Below are positions 39,127-47,949 of a stretch of DNA of 64,000 nucleotides, in pieces (positions within the stretch are counted from its first letter, which is position 1; each line of letters starts with the position of its first letter). Below the pieces are notes generated by a model, which saw nothing but the letters and a program-made list of their open reading frames with translations, ran no database searches and was not told the DNA's origin. This DNA comes from Methylobacterium sp. AMS5 (GTDB lineage Bacteria > Pseudomonadota > Alphaproteobacteria > Rhizobiales > Beijerinckiaceae), in the NCBI RefSeq assembly GCF_001542815.1, contig NZ_CP006992.1, positions 4,841,501-4,905,500 of the forward strand. Reading direction: 5' to 3'. Position numbers and translations under genes: made by a program.

Positions 39127-39678
39127 ATGCTGAGTGGATCGGCGATCCTGAGGGTTCTCCTCCTGATCCTGGCGGCGGCGGGCCTGGCCTGGATCATCCA
39201 GTCGGTCTGGCTGCACGGCCCGGATTCCGAGGCTGCTGCGCCGGCCGCCGCGACAGTGAAACCCGGCCGGCCGGCGGGCGCTGCATCGACGCCGCCCCCA
39301 CCCGCGCCGGTGCGCGTGGTGAAGCCGGCCGAGCCGTCACCGGAGCCGCCCCGACCGGTCGCCGAGGCGCCGCCGCCGGCCCGACCCGCGTCCCCGCCGG
39401 CCGATCCCGCGCCGTCACCCGCCCCCGTCGCGCGGACGGCGCCGCCCGAGACGGACCCGGTGGCCGAGGCGGAGGAGAACGCTCCACCGGCCGCGGTCGC
39501 CCTGATCGACCTCAACACCGCCTCTCTTGCCGAGCTGAACGGCCTGAAGGGCGGCGGCGCCATCGGCCGGACGATCGTCCAGCACCGTCCCTACGCCTCC
39601 GTCGATCAGCTTCTCAGCAAACGCGTCCTCAACCGCGCCACCTACCAGCGCATCAAGGATCAGGTCTCGGTGCGGTGA
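39127..39678 (+). CDS. Membrane-anchored helix-hairpin-helix protein, ComEA-like tail
   Basis: A 183-residue protein: an N-terminal membrane helix (AILRVLLLILAAAGLAWIIQ), a roughly 90-residue Pro/Ala-rich linker, and a C-terminal helix-hairpin-helix domain (ALIDLNTASLAELNGLKGGG, AIGRTIVQHRPYASVDQLL) like that of ComEA. ComEA-type HhH domains bind DNA non-specifically. Whether it takes part in DNA uptake is unknown, since no com genes adjoin it. Start at the ATG at 39127; a longer upstream frame lacks support. Confidence 0.82.
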   Translation: MLSGSAILRVLLLILAAAGLAWIIQSVWLHGPDSEAAAPAAATVKPGRPAGAASTPPPPAPVRVVKPAEPSPEPPRPVAEAPPPARPASPPADPAPSPAPVARTAPPETDPVAEAEENAPPAAVALIDLNTASLAELNGLKGGGAIGRTIVQHRPYASVDQLLSKRVLNRATYQRIKDQVSVR

Positions 39679-39890
39679 CCGGGTTGATCAGGTTGCAGTG
39701 AGGTCGCCGCCGAAGGGCGCGCGTTTCTTGGAAAATCGCCGACCGTGAGACAACCAAGCGACAAGTGCGCTTTGGAAAAACCGGCGGATCGCCTTTCCGT
39801 CCACCGGACCCTGCATCCAACCCTGGCACAGCGCGCGCCGAGGCCCTAAACAGGGCAGACGTTCCCGTAAACGAAGGCCGAGGCCGCTCC

Positions 39891-40106
39891 ATGCAAACGA
39901 CATCCGGCGCACCGATCCTCCGCCAGGATCTGGGCGTCGAGGAGACGGCGGAATCCGACAACATCGTCCGTTGGGATGGTGAGCGGCTCTACGTCGAGCA
40001 GGATATCTACCACAACGGCCAGCTCGTTCACCGTAAGTACCGCCGCACCATCACCGAGCCGGTCGCCCGCGCCCTGCAATCGATCCTCAAGCGCTCGCAG
40101 CAATGA
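39891..40106 (+). CDS. Small hypothetical protein, 71 residues
   Basis: MQTTSGAPILRQDLGVEETA, then WDGERLYVEQDIYHNGQLVH and RKYRRTITEPVARAL. A small soluble protein with a beta-strand pair and a C-terminal helix; family not recognised. It overlaps the DUF3016 gene by 4 bases (ATGA), indicating translational coupling. The ATG at 39891 is used; an in-frame ATG at 39765 extends into poorly coding sequence. Confidence 0.68.
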   Translation: MQTTSGAPILRQDLGVEETAESDNIVRWDGERLYVEQDIYHNGQLVHRKYRRTITEPVARALQSILKRSQQ

Positions 40107-40621
40107 GGGCGGCGGCGCTCGGCCGGCTCGCAGTGCTGGCCGCCGCGCTGTCCATGCCCCTCGCCGTCTCGCCCGCGGCGGCGCAGGTGCGGGTGACCTT
40201 CGTCGCACCCGAGCGGTACACCGATGCCCAGAACCGCTTCGGCTCCGGCCTGTCGCCGCGGGTCGTGCTGGGCGAGATGCGCCGCCTGTTCGAGACGCTC
40301 GGCAACCCGGTTCTGGCGCCGGGCCAGACGCTGGACGTCGCGGTGCTCGACATCGACCTCGCCGGGCTCGAACAGCCGAGCTTCGGCGCTGCCCAGGGCG
40401 TCCGGGTGGTGACCGACATCACCCCGCCCCGCTTCCGCCTGCGCTACGCCCTGAAGGAGCGCGGCCGCACGGTGCTGGCGGCGGAGGAGACCGTCAGCGA
40501 CATCAACTTCCTGCTCCGCGCCAACCGCCTCTCGTCCGGTCAGACCTTCTTCTACGAGCGCGAGGTGCTGCGGGACTGGTTCCAGGCCCGCTTCGTGCAG
40601 CGCCGCCCGCCGCCGGGCTGA
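40103..40621 (+). CDS. DUF3016 domain secreted protein
   Basis: A 172-residue protein with a signal peptide (LAVLAAALSMPLAVSPAAA, cleavage before QVRV). The mature part starts VRVTFVAPERYTDAQNRFGS, the DUF3016 signature, followed by LDVAVLDIDLAGLE and a C-terminal RDWFQARF motif. Envelope protein of unknown function. Translationally coupled to the preceding 71-residue gene. Confidence 0.85.
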   Translation: MRAAALGRLAVLAAALSMPLAVSPAAAQVRVTFVAPERYTDAQNRFGSGLSPRVVLGEMRRLFETLGNPVLAPGQTLDVAVLDIDLAGLEQPSFGAAQGVRVVTDITPPRFRLRYALKERGRTVLAAEETVSDINFLLRANRLSSGQTFFYEREVLRDWFQARFVQRRPPPG

Positions 40622-40697
40622 TCCCGGTTTCGTCACACGCCCGACGCCCGAGCCTGTCATCCCCGCGCCGTCGGGACGCTGGGGAACGTCGGGAGAC

Positions 40698-41609
40698 ATG
40701 CGGATCGTCCTCGTCGCCAACGCCGCGTCGGGCGCCTTCGCCGCTGGCCTGACGCCGGACGCGATCCGTGCACGGCTGAGGACCGCGGGCCTCGACCTCC
40801 TCCCGGAGCCCGACGACAGCCTGCCCCTGCCCCTGCCCCTGCCCGAGCGCCTGCGGGCGGCCCTGCGCATGGCGGGCGTCACGGCCGTGGCGGTGGCGGG
40901 CGGGGACGGCACGCTCAACTGCGCGGCCGGAATGCTCGCGGGCAGCGGCGTGGCGCTCGGCATCCTGCCCCTCGGCACCATGAACCTGCTGGCCAAGGAT
41001 CTCGGCATCCCGCTCGACCTCGATGGGGCCATCGCGGTGCTCGCGGCGGGGCAGACCCGTGCCGTCGATGTCGGCCGCCTCAACGGGCACCCCTTCCTCA
41101 TCAACTCGGTGCTCGGCATGCCCGCCCGCATGGTCCGCCACCGCGAGGCCTTTCGCGGGCGGCGTCTCGGCATCCCGGCGCTGCTCCGGCTCTCGGCAGC
41201 GGTGGTGCGCCATCTCGGTCCCTATCCGCGCCGCTCGGCGGTGCTCTCGGCCGGCGGGCGGCGGACACGGCTGCGCGTGCGCCTGCTCGCGGTGGTCAAC
41301 AACGATTACGCGGAGGGCCTGGGAAAGATTCTGGAACGGAGCCAGGTCGATGGCGGTGAGTTGACGCTTTACATCGCCCGCCGGCTTTCGCCGTGGCGCC
41401 TCGTCCGGCTGGCGCTCGGGTTCGGGTTCGGTCGCTGGCGCGATGAGCCGGGCCTGGAGCGCCGCGCCGCGGCTCGCTTCGTCGTCTCCGCCCGGAGGCG
41501 CGCGTTACGGGTGATGAACGATGGAGAGGTTCGCTTGATCGCCCCGCCCCTGCGCTACCGCCTGATGCCCCGTGCCCTCACCGTGATCGTGCCGGAGCCG
41601 GTCCGGTGA
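40698..41609 (+). CDS. Diacylglycerol/lipid kinase-family protein
   Basis: A 303-residue protein with the DAGK catalytic fold: MRIVLVANAASGA at the start, AVAGGDGTLNCAAGMLAGSG (GGDGT nucleotide motif), LPLGTMNLLAKDLGI (P-L-G-T-x-N) and a C-terminal beta domain ending RVMNDGEVRLIAPPLRYRLM. YegS/DgkB-type lipid kinases phosphorylate diacylglycerol or related lipids; the substrate here is unknown. A CTGCCC hexamer repeat near 40822-40846 encodes LPLPLPLP, a possible slippage tract. It overlaps the next gene by 4 bases. Confidence 0.88.
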   Translation: MRIVLVANAASGAFAAGLTPDAIRARLRTAGLDLLPEPDDSLPLPLPLPERLRAALRMAGVTAVAVAGGDGTLNCAAGMLAGSGVALGILPLGTMNLLAKDLGIPLDLDGAIAVLAAGQTRAVDVGRLNGHPFLINSVLGMPARMVRHREAFRGRRLGIPALLRLSAAVVRHLGPYPRRSAVLSAGGRRTRLRVRLLAVVNNDYAEGLGKILERSQVDGGELTLYIARRLSPWRLVRLALGFGFGRWRDEPGLERRAAARFVVSARRRALRVMNDGEVRLIAPPLRYRLMPRALTVIVPEPVR

Positions 41610-42490
41610 GACGGGTCGCCCACATTTCCGACCTGCATTTCGGACGCACCGATCCGGCGGTGGTCGAGGCGCTCGTGGCCGAGCTGAACCGCGATCCGCC
41701 GGACCTGATCGTGGCATCCGGCGACTTCACGATGCGGGCGCGGCGCAAGGAATACGTCGCGGCGCGCGCCTTCCTCGACCGGCTGACCGCGCCCTGGATC
41801 GCGGTTCCGGGCAACCACGACATCGCCTATTTCAAGCTCTTCACCCGGTTCTTCCATCCGTTCGGACGCTACCGGCGCTTCATCGCGAAGGACACCGAAC
41901 CGACCTTTCTCGACGACGAGATCGCGGTGGTCTGCCTCAACACGGTGCGGACCTGGGCGCCGGAGACGGATTGGTCTCAAGGGAAGATCACCCGGGCGCA
42001 GATCGCCCGCACCGAGGAGCGGCTGGCGGCGCTGCCGGGCCACGTCTTCCGGATCGTAGTCGGCCACCATCCGTTCATGCCGCCGCCCTGGGACGCGGAG
42101 GCCCGCCTCGTCGGGCGCGCCGACGAGGCGCTCGACGCCTTTCGCCGCCACAGCGTCGGGCTGACGCTCGCCGGTCATCTCCACCGCCATTATTCCCGCT
42201 TCGCCGAGGCACCCGAGACCGGCATCGAACCCGGCTCGGTGAGCGTGGATCGGGGTACGGGGCGGGCGGGCGGCGCGCGGCTGCTCGCCGTGCAAGCGGG
42301 CTCGGCCACCTCGACGCGGCTGCGCGGCAACGAGCCCAACGCCTATAACCGCATCGTCATCGAGGACGGGCGGGCCACCGTCACCGTGCGGGTCTGGACC
42401 GGGTCGGCCTTCGAAGATGTGCGGGAGGATGCTTCCGTGCCTGCTCCAGCGGAGGCGCGAGTGGATGAGGCGGAGCCGGCCGGGCGCTGA
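41606..42490 (+). CDS. Metallophosphoesterase
   Basis: A 294-residue calcineurin-like phosphoesterase from the GTG at 41606 (GTGA overlap with the lipid kinase). Metal-binding motifs: DLHFGRTDP (D-x-H), ASGDFTMRA (GD), VPGNHDIAY (GNHD), VGHHPF and AGHLHRHYS (GH-x-H). Resembles the cyclic-nucleotide phosphodiesterase CpdA-like group, but the substrate could equally be a phospholipid given its coupling to a lipid kinase. Intact active site. Confidence 0.9.
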   Translation: MRRVAHISDLHFGRTDPAVVEALVAELNRDPPDLIVASGDFTMRARRKEYVAARAFLDRLTAPWIAVPGNHDIAYFKLFTRFFHPFGRYRRFIAKDTEPTFLDDEIAVVCLNTVRTWAPETDWSQGKITRAQIARTEERLAALPGHVFRIVVGHHPFMPPPWDAEARLVGRADEALDAFRRHSVGLTLAGHLHRHYSRFAEAPETGIEPGSVSVDRGTGRAGGARLLAVQAGSATSTRLRGNEPNAYNRIVIEDGRATVTVRVWTGSAFEDVREDASVPAPAEARVDEAEPAGR

Positions 42491-42500
42491 CCGCCCGGCC
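42478..42500. terminator. Hairpin spanning a stop codon between convergent genes
   Basis: GGCCGGGCG, loop CTGAC, CGCCCGGCC: a perfect 9-bp stem. The phosphoesterase stop TGA lies inside the loop, and the convergent symporter gene ends 17 bases further. No U-run; likely a shared 3'-end structure. Confidence 0.6.
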
Positions 42501-42516
42501 TCGCCGCCTCCGAGGC

Positions 42517-43977
42517 TCAGGACAAAGCCGTCTGCCGCGGGCGCTTGCCCGCAAGGCTGACGGCGAAAGCCACGGCGAGGTTGAGGGCGAGTGCCACCAC
42601 GCCGATGTTGAGATCCTGCACCGGCCCCGGCAGGCCGGGGAAGAGCTTGGCCAGCGTGTAGCCGCCGACCACCGTGATCGCCACCGCGGCAACCCCCGCC
42701 AGGATGCCGGCCATCGCACCCGCCCGCGTGAGCGGGTTGTGGGTCCACAGACTGAAGAAGAAGGCCGGGAAGAGCTGCGTGACGACCGCGTAGCCGATCA
42801 GCAGGAGCTGCACGATGGTCTCACCGCCGTAGAGGGTGAAGCCGACGCAGGCGATCGCCAGCAGCGGCGCGATCCCCTTGGCGAGCTTACCCGTGGTCGC
42901 GTCGGTCGCGTTCCGCGCCAGCGGCCGGTAGAGGTTCTGCGCGATGAGGGTCGAGCCGGCGATCAGGATCATCGAACCCGGCACCAGGGCGGTCAGCACG
43001 CCGGTGGCGCCGATGACGCCGACGAACCAGGGCGGGAAGGTCTGGAGCGCGATTCTGAACAGCGAGAGGTCGACGTCCGGCCCGGTCAGCCCCGGCACCT
43101 GCAGCACGGCCGCGAACCCCGCGAAGAACACGAACAGCAGCATGAGCTGGTAGAGCGGCAGGAACACCGCGTTGCGCCGGAACGTGCGCGCATCGCTCGC
43201 GGTGTAGATCGAGGCGAAGATGTGCGGGAACATCCAGCCGCCGAGCGCCGTGAGCACCGTGGTCGAGGCGAACCACGTCGCGCTCTGGCCCCGGTCCGAC
43301 AGCGCCAGGAAGCCGGGCTTGGCCGTATCGATCGCGGTGAACATCTCCCCGATGCCGCCGTAGTAGTGATAGGGCAGGTAGACGCCTAAAAAGATCACCA
43401 CGAACAGGATCATGAAATCCTTGAGCACGGCGGTCCAGGCCGAGCCGCGCACGCCGGAGACCATCACGTAGACGGTCAGCACTGCCGCGCCGATCCAGAT
43501 CGCCAGCGTCTGCGAGATCGCGCCGTAGGAGGCGGTGGCGACGATGATGCCGAGCCCCTTGAGCTGGAGCACCATGTAGGGGACGAGCGCCACGATCCCG
43601 ACCAGCGCGACCAGGATGCCGAGGCTGCGGCTGTCGTAGCGCGCCGCGAAATAATCGGGCTGCGAGAACAGGTTGCGCTCCTTGGCGAAGCGCCAGGCCG
43701 GCGGCAGGATCCAGTAGGAGATGACGTAGATCAGCGTGAGGTAGCAGAGGATGTAGTAGGTCGGCCCGCCCTTGCCGTAGGCCCAGCCCGAGCCGCCGAG
43801 GAAGGTGAAGGTGGTGTAGATCTCGCCCGCCATCAGCAGGAAGACGAGCAGCGTGCCGAAGCCGCGCTTGCCCACGCTCCACTGCTCCATGTCCATGTCG
43901 TGGCCCGACCGTGCCCGCAGGCCCAGGCCGAGCGCCACGATGACGGCGAGCGCGATGATCGGAAGGGCCGCGTTCAT
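42517..43977 (-). CDS. Sodium/solute symporter, MctP-like monocarboxylate transporter
   Basis: A 486-residue SSS-family protein from the ATG at 43977 with about 13 transmembrane helices. Motifs: LLMAGEIYTTFTFLGGSGWA, YGKGGPTYYILCYLTLIYVI, GVRGSAWTAVLKDFMI and TGVLTALVPGSMILIAGST. The pairing with a DUF3311 protein and the sequence resemble MctP of rhizobia, which takes up pyruvate, lactate and other monocarboxylates. The substrate is inferred. It overlaps the DUF3311 stop by 4 bases. Confidence 0.88.
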   Translation of the reverse strand: MNAALPIIALAVIVALGLGLRARSGHDMDMEQWSVGKRGFGTLLVFLLMAGEIYTTFTFLGGSGWAYGKGGPTYYILCYLTLIYVISYWILPPAWRFAKERNLFSQPDYFAARYDSRSLGILVALVGIVALVPYMVLQLKGLGIIVATASYGAISQTLAIWIGAAVLTVYVMVSGVRGSAWTAVLKDFMILFVVIFLGVYLPYHYYGGIGEMFTAIDTAKPGFLALSDRGQSATWFASTTVLTALGGWMFPHIFASIYTASDARTFRRNAVFLPLYQLMLLFVFFAGFAAVLQVPGLTGPDVDLSLFRIALQTFPPWFVGVIGATGVLTALVPGSMILIAGSTLIAQNLYRPLARNATDATTGKLAKGIAPLLAIACVGFTLYGGETIVQLLLIGYAVVTQLFPAFFFSLWTHNPLTRAGAMAGILAGVAAVAITVVGGYTLAKLFPGLPGPVQDLNIGVVALALNLAVAFAVSLAGKRPRQTALS

Positions 43978-44177
43978 GGCCCCTCCTCCGGTTCCCGGTT
44001 GGCGGGATCGGTGAGGTAGATCAGCCCCATGATCGCCGAGGTCGCCACGGTGCAGCCGACGAGCCATGCCAGCAGCAGCGGCATGCCGAGCACCAAGGGT
44101 TCGACCCGGTTGAGGAAGAACGGCCCGGCCAGCATCCCGAGGGCGGGCAAGGCCGCGAGCCATCGGAGTTGCTTCAT
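43974..44177 (-). CDS. DUF3311 small membrane protein
   Basis: A 67-residue protein with two membrane helices (LAALPALGMLAGPFFLNRVE; LGMPLLLAWLVGCTVATSAI) and a charged C-terminus. DUF3311 proteins regularly precede SSS symporters and may act as an accessory subunit. Coupled to the symporter by ATGA overlap. Confidence 0.88.
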   Translation of the reverse strand: MKQLRWLAALPALGMLAGPFFLNRVEPLVLGMPLLLAWLVGCTVATSAIMGLIYLTDPANREPEEGP

Positions 44178-44336
44178 CGCCGGGCCCTCCCCGGCGATGG
44201 CTTGCGGAAATGTTGTCGCGTTTCGGTCATGCGCTTCCCGTTACGTGCCTCGGGAGCATGAGGCAGAATTCGCACCAGCGCGAGAGCTGCCGCGAGGGTC
44301 GGCACCGACTTTCCCCCTCAAGCCGCTCCGCAGACC

Positions 44337-44410
44337 GCCGCTCAAGCGGCTTCTCTCTTAGGCGCCGCTCAGGCGGCCTCTCTCTTGGCGCCGCTCACGC
44401 GGCCTCCTGG
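44337..44410. repeat. 26-27 bp tandem repeat overlapping the 3' end of a histidine kinase gene
   Basis: Units start GCCGCTCA at 44337, 44364 and 44390: GCCGCTCAAGCGGCTTCTCT..., GCCGCTCAGGCGGCCTCTCT..., GCCGCTCACGCGGCCTCCTG. Each unit starts with a small palindrome (GCCGCTCA[AGC]GCGGC). The third copy contains the stop codon (44395-44397) and last codons of the kinase gene. The first two units would be 3'-UTR hairpins. Confidence 0.75.
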
Positions 44411-46446
44411 CGGCGGTCCAGCAGAGCCGGCAGGGCGCGCAGGTTGAGCGGCTTGGGCAGGAAGCCGTCGAAGCCGGCCGCGGAGGCCGCGGCGACATCC
44501 TCGCGGCCGGTATTGGCGGTGAGCGCCACGAGGTGGAGCGGAGTCGCGCCGGTCTCGGCCTCGCGGGCGCGGAGGCGGCGGGCGGTCTCCAGGCCGTCGA
44601 GGCCGGGCATGCGGATGTCGATCAGCGCGAGGTCGAACGGCCCCTGCCCCTCCGCCGCTGCCAGAGCCTCGAGCCCGTCGCGGGCGTGGATCACCTGCGC
44701 GCCGAGCCGCTCCAGCGCCTTGGTGGCGAGCAGCGCATTGATCGGGTTGTCCTCCGCCAGCAGCACGCGGCGGCCCGGGGCGGCGGTCTTGGTCGGTACG
44801 GGCTGGCTCGTACCAGTCGTGGCCGTCGCGTCGGCCGTGCTGCGGGCCGGGGCGGGCCGCGGCTCCAGCAGGCGGTCGAACAGCGAGCGGGCGCGCACCG
44901 GCTTGATCAGGTAGCTATCGAAGCCCGCCGCATTCGGGGCTCCGAATTCCCGCCGGTCGAAGGGCGAGAGCAGGATCAGGCTGCAGCGTACGCCGCAGCG
45001 GGCGGCCTCGGCCGCGAGCCGCCGCACGGCGGTGTCGCCGAGGCTGCGGTCGGCGATGAGCGCGTCGAAGGCCACGCCCGACAGCGCATCGAGGCCGGCT
45101 TCCGCGCTGTTCACGACCACCGCCGCCGCCCCGGAGCGGCTGAGCCGCCGGGCCAGGAACGGCGCCTGATACGGCGAGGCCGCCACGATCAGCACCTTTC
45201 GCGGCGCGAGGCTCGGTGTCTCGGAACTCATGGCGCCGTCCGCCGCCGGCAGCGGCAGCACGACCCGGAAGGCCGAGCCGCGTCCGACCGTCGAGCGCGC
45301 CTCGATCGTGCCGTTCATGCGCTCTACGAGGCGGCGGGTGATGGCGAGACCGAGGCCGGTGCCCTCGTGGCTCGCGCTGTCGTCGCCCTGCTCGAACTCC
45401 TCGAACAGGATCGGGATGCGCTCCTCCGGGATGCCCGGTCCGGTATCCTCGACCGTGAGGAGGAAGCCCTCCCCCGACCGGGCGAGGCTGACGCCGACAC
45501 CGCCGGTTTGCGTGAACTTGATGGCGTTGCCGGCCAGATTCACGAGGATCTGCCGCACCCGGTCGGCATCGCCGACGCGCAGGGCGGCGAGGTCGTCGGC
45601 GAGGTCGAGCGCGATTTCGAGGCCCTTGTCCTGGGCGCGCGGGGCCAGCAGCTCGACCACGCCCTCGACCAGAGCGGCGACGTCGAAGGGCTCGGCGGCC
45701 AGATCGAGGCGGCCGGCCTCGATCCGGGAGAAATCGAGGATGCCGTCGACGAGGCCGAGCAGCGCCTTGCCGCTGGTGCGGAACGCCTCGACATAGGTGC
45801 GCTGCTCGGGGTCGAGCCGGGTGTCGAGCAGAAGGTCGGCCATGCCCAGAATGCCGTTCAACGGCGTGCGCAGCTCGTGGCTGACGGTGGCGAGGAAGCG
45901 GGATTTGGCGACGTTGGCGGACTCCGCCCGGCTCTTCGCCTCGTCGAGGGAGCGCGCCGCCTCGATGCGCGCGGTGACGTCCTGGCCGGCCCGCAGCCAG
46001 TTCGGGCCGTCGGCGCTGCCGGCCGCCGGCATCTCGATGAAGGAGAACCAGCGCGGCACGCCGTCCACCGGCACCAGACGCTCCTCGACCACCCGCACGC
46101 CGTCGGCGCGCTGCTCGCTCGCGCCCCGCTCGATCACCTGCGGGCTCAGCGTCGAGCCGATCAGATCGAGCGGCTTCACGCCGAGGAGGGCCGCGAATCC
46201 CTCGCTGGCGAAGGTGATCCGCCCCTGCCCGTCCCGCTGCACCACGGCCTCGGTCGTGGCCTCGACCAGCACCCGGTAGCGCTCCTCGCTCTCGGCGATC
46301 TGCCAGAGCCTGTCCTGGAGCGCCTCCGTCATGTCGGACTCCGGCACGACGGGCTCGCGGCGGCGGAGCGACATCAGGATCAGCGCCAGCATCGCGGCCG
46401 CGATGCTCAGGCCCATCACGCTCACCGCAAGGGTCATCGGTTCCAC
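44395..46446 (-). CDS. Hybrid sensor histidine kinase with PAS and two receiver domains
   Basis: A 683-residue protein: one N-terminal membrane helix (MGLSIAAAMLALILMSL), PAS domain (about 55-165), HisKA with SHELRTPLNGI, HATPase with NLAGNAIKFTQ (N box), DTGPGIPEE (G1) and GTGLGLAI (G2), then two receivers. The last receiver is canonical (LLAEDNPINALL, ALIDIRMPG, ALTA, PKP). The first, VLIVAASPYQAPF...ALIADRSLGD, lacks the acidic pair on strand 1. Phosphotransfer to another protein is likely through the last receiver. No dedicated response regulator adjoins it. Confidence 0.92.
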   Translation of the reverse strand: MEPMTLAVSVMGLSIAAAMLALILMSLRRREPVVPESDMTEALQDRLWQIAESEERYRVLVEATTEAVVQRDGQGRITFASEGFAALLGVKPLDLIGSTLSPQVIERGASEQRADGVRVVEERLVPVDGVPRWFSFIEMPAAGSADGPNWLRAGQDVTARIEAARSLDEAKSRAESANVAKSRFLATVSHELRTPLNGILGMADLLLDTRLDPEQRTYVEAFRTSGKALLGLVDGILDFSRIEAGRLDLAAEPFDVAALVEGVVELLAPRAQDKGLEIALDLADDLAALRVGDADRVRQILVNLAGNAIKFTQTGGVGVSLARSGEGFLLTVEDTGPGIPEERIPILFEEFEQGDDSASHEGTGLGLAITRRLVERMNGTIEARSTVGRGSAFRVVLPLPAADGAMSSETPSLAPRKVLIVAASPYQAPFLARRLSRSGAAAVVVNSAEAGLDALSGVAFDALIADRSLGDTAVRRLAAEAARCGVRCSLILLSPFDRREFGAPNAAGFDSYLIKPVRARSLFDRLLEPRPAPARSTADATATTGTSQPVPTKTAAPGRRVLLAEDNPINALLATKALERLGAQVIHARDGLEALAAAEGQGPFDLALIDIRMPGLDGLETARRLRAREAETGATPLHLVALTANTGREDVAAASAAGFDGFLPKPLNLRALPALLDRRQEAA

Positions 46447-46643
46447 GTCAGTCCCCCAAAGTCCGGCCCGATGCCGGAAGTCGGCTCGTCAGGGGAGCGA
46501 CAGTGCCAGCCGCGCGTGAAGCGGCGCTTGAGAAAGAGGCTTAAGGGGGGATGAGCGGGATCGGTGGAGTTTTGCCGATCGGTGACCGCCGGGCTTGCCC
46601 CTCGCCCCGCACGCGCGGGAAGAGGGGATGCTCGGCCGCCCGA

Positions 46644-47093
46644 TCACACCTCCGGGAAGCGCTTGAGCAGCCCGTCGCCGTCGAGGCCCAGAGCGGCGGC
46701 GACCTCGGACAGGGCCGCGCGCTCCTCGGGGCCGATGCCCTCGTGGTCGGCCACGTCCGTCGCGACGAGAAAGACGTTGCGGCGCTGCTCGTCCGGCCGC
46801 TCGGCGATCGCGCCGATCCGCACGAGGTTCTCGGCCCGGCCGGCGCGGGTGCGGGCGCGGCCGAGGGCCTCGTAGAGCGCGTGTTCCAGCATCAGGCTGT
46901 CGTAGCCCTTCTCGATGATCGGGTTCGCCCGGATGCCGGCGAGCGCCGTCTCGAACTCCTCGGTCATCAGCTCGCCGTCGGCGACCGCGACGTTGGCGCA
47001 GGCCGAGACCGCCGCCTGCATCAGCGTCTCGTCGCCGGCATAGGCCTTGAGGGTGGTGCGGAAGCGCTCGACCGCGTCGTGAAGAAGGCCCAT
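46644..47093 (-). CDS. TerB-family (tellurite resistance-like) protein
   Basis: A 149-residue helical protein starting MGLLHDAVERFRTTLKAYAG at the ATG at 47093. The TerB pattern appears in AAVSACANVAVADGELMTEE (acidic metal-binding-like turn) and VATDVADHEGIGPEERAAL, a duplicated D-x-E helix-turn unit. TerB-like domains bind divalent ions and occur in stress proteins; tellurite resistance itself should not be assumed. It lies 76 bases after murU. Confidence 0.82.
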   Translation of the reverse strand: MGLLHDAVERFRTTLKAYAGDETLMQAAVSACANVAVADGELMTEEFETALAGIRANPIIEKGYDSLMLEHALYEALGRARTRAGRAENLVRIGAIAERPDEQRRNVFLVATDVADHEGIGPEERAALSEVAAALGLDGDGLLKRFPEV

Positions 47094-47169
47094 GACCGAG
47101 ACAAAAACCTCTTGAACGAAACCGTGACCGATAAACCGTGTCTCAGAGCCCCGACAACGGGGATGCCGG

Positions 47170-47916
47170 TCAAACGATCCGCGCGCTGTCCCGCACCCGC
47201 GCCTCGGCGGCTTGAATCGCCTCCGGCGTGCCGACATGCAGCCACTGCCCGTCGAGGCGCAGGCCCTGGAGCCGGTTGCGTTGGATCGCCCGGTCGAACA
47301 GCAGGGTGAGCGAGAACGACCCCTCTGGCGTGTCGGCGAACAGCTCCGGCTTCAGGATCGCCACGCCGGCATAGATGAAGGGCGCGACCTCGCGCTCGCC
47401 GCGCCAGCTCAGCCGGCCGTCGGAGTCCATGTAGAAATCGCCTGCCCCGTCGTAGCCGAGGCTCGTCGCGGTCGGGGCGACGAGGAGCAGGATGTCCGTC
47501 GTGTCGGGATCCCAGGCTTCGATCAGCCGGCCGAGATTGGGCCGCGGCCCCTCCAGCCAGAACGAATCCGAGTTGAACACCACGAAGGGCTCACCGTCGA
47601 AGAGGTCGAGCGCCTTCTTCACGCCGCCGCCGGTCTCCAACAGCGCGTCCCGCTCGTCGGAGACGACGATGGCCGGCGCGCCGGTGCGGTGAGAGAGATG
47701 GCCCTCCATCAGGTCGGCAAGCCAGTGGACGTTGACCACCGCCGTCTCGATGCCGCCAGCCGCTGCCCGGTCGAGGGCGTGGTCGATCAACGCCTTGCCG
47801 GCGACCGCGACGAGGGGCTTGGGCAGCGTCGCGGTGATCGGGCGCATGCGCTTGCCCAGCCCCGCCGCGAGCACGAAGGCGCGGGTGACGTTTTTGGGAT
47901 TGGGTTCAGCGCTCAT
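47170..47916 (-). CDS. murU: N-acetylmuramate 1-phosphate uridylyltransferase, MurU-type nucleotidyltransferase
   Basis: A 248-residue nucleotidyltransferase with FVLAAGLGKRMRPITATLPK (UTP-binding G-x-G-x-R-x-x-P) and FNSDSFW (catalytic Asp), ending LFADTPEGSFSLTLLFDRAI and WLHVGTPEAIQAAE. With the adjacent AmgK-type kinase it converts recycled MurNAc via MurNAc-1-P to UDP-MurNAc, bypassing the fosfomycin-sensitive MurA step. Function is inferred from homology and from the kinase neighbour 33 bases upstream on the same strand. Confidence 0.88.
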   Translation of the reverse strand: MSAEPNPKNVTRAFVLAAGLGKRMRPITATLPKPLVAVAGKALIDHALDRAAAGGIETAVVNVHWLADLMEGHLSHRTGAPAIVVSDERDALLETGGGVKKALDLFDGEPFVVFNSDSFWLEGPRPNLGRLIEAWDPDTTDILLLVAPTATSLGYDGAGDFYMDSDGRLSWRGEREVAPFIYAGVAILKPELFADTPEGSFSLTLLFDRAIQRNRLQGLRLDGQWLHVGTPEAIQAAEARVRDSARIV

Positions 47917-47949
47917 GCCGCCTCGACCGGTCCGGTTGAAAAGAAGCGT

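Noticed and set aside
40822..40846. CTGCCC hexamer run as a phase-variation tract
   Set aside because: The unit is a multiple of three, so slippage keeps the frame of the lipid kinase; it only lengthens an LP stretch.
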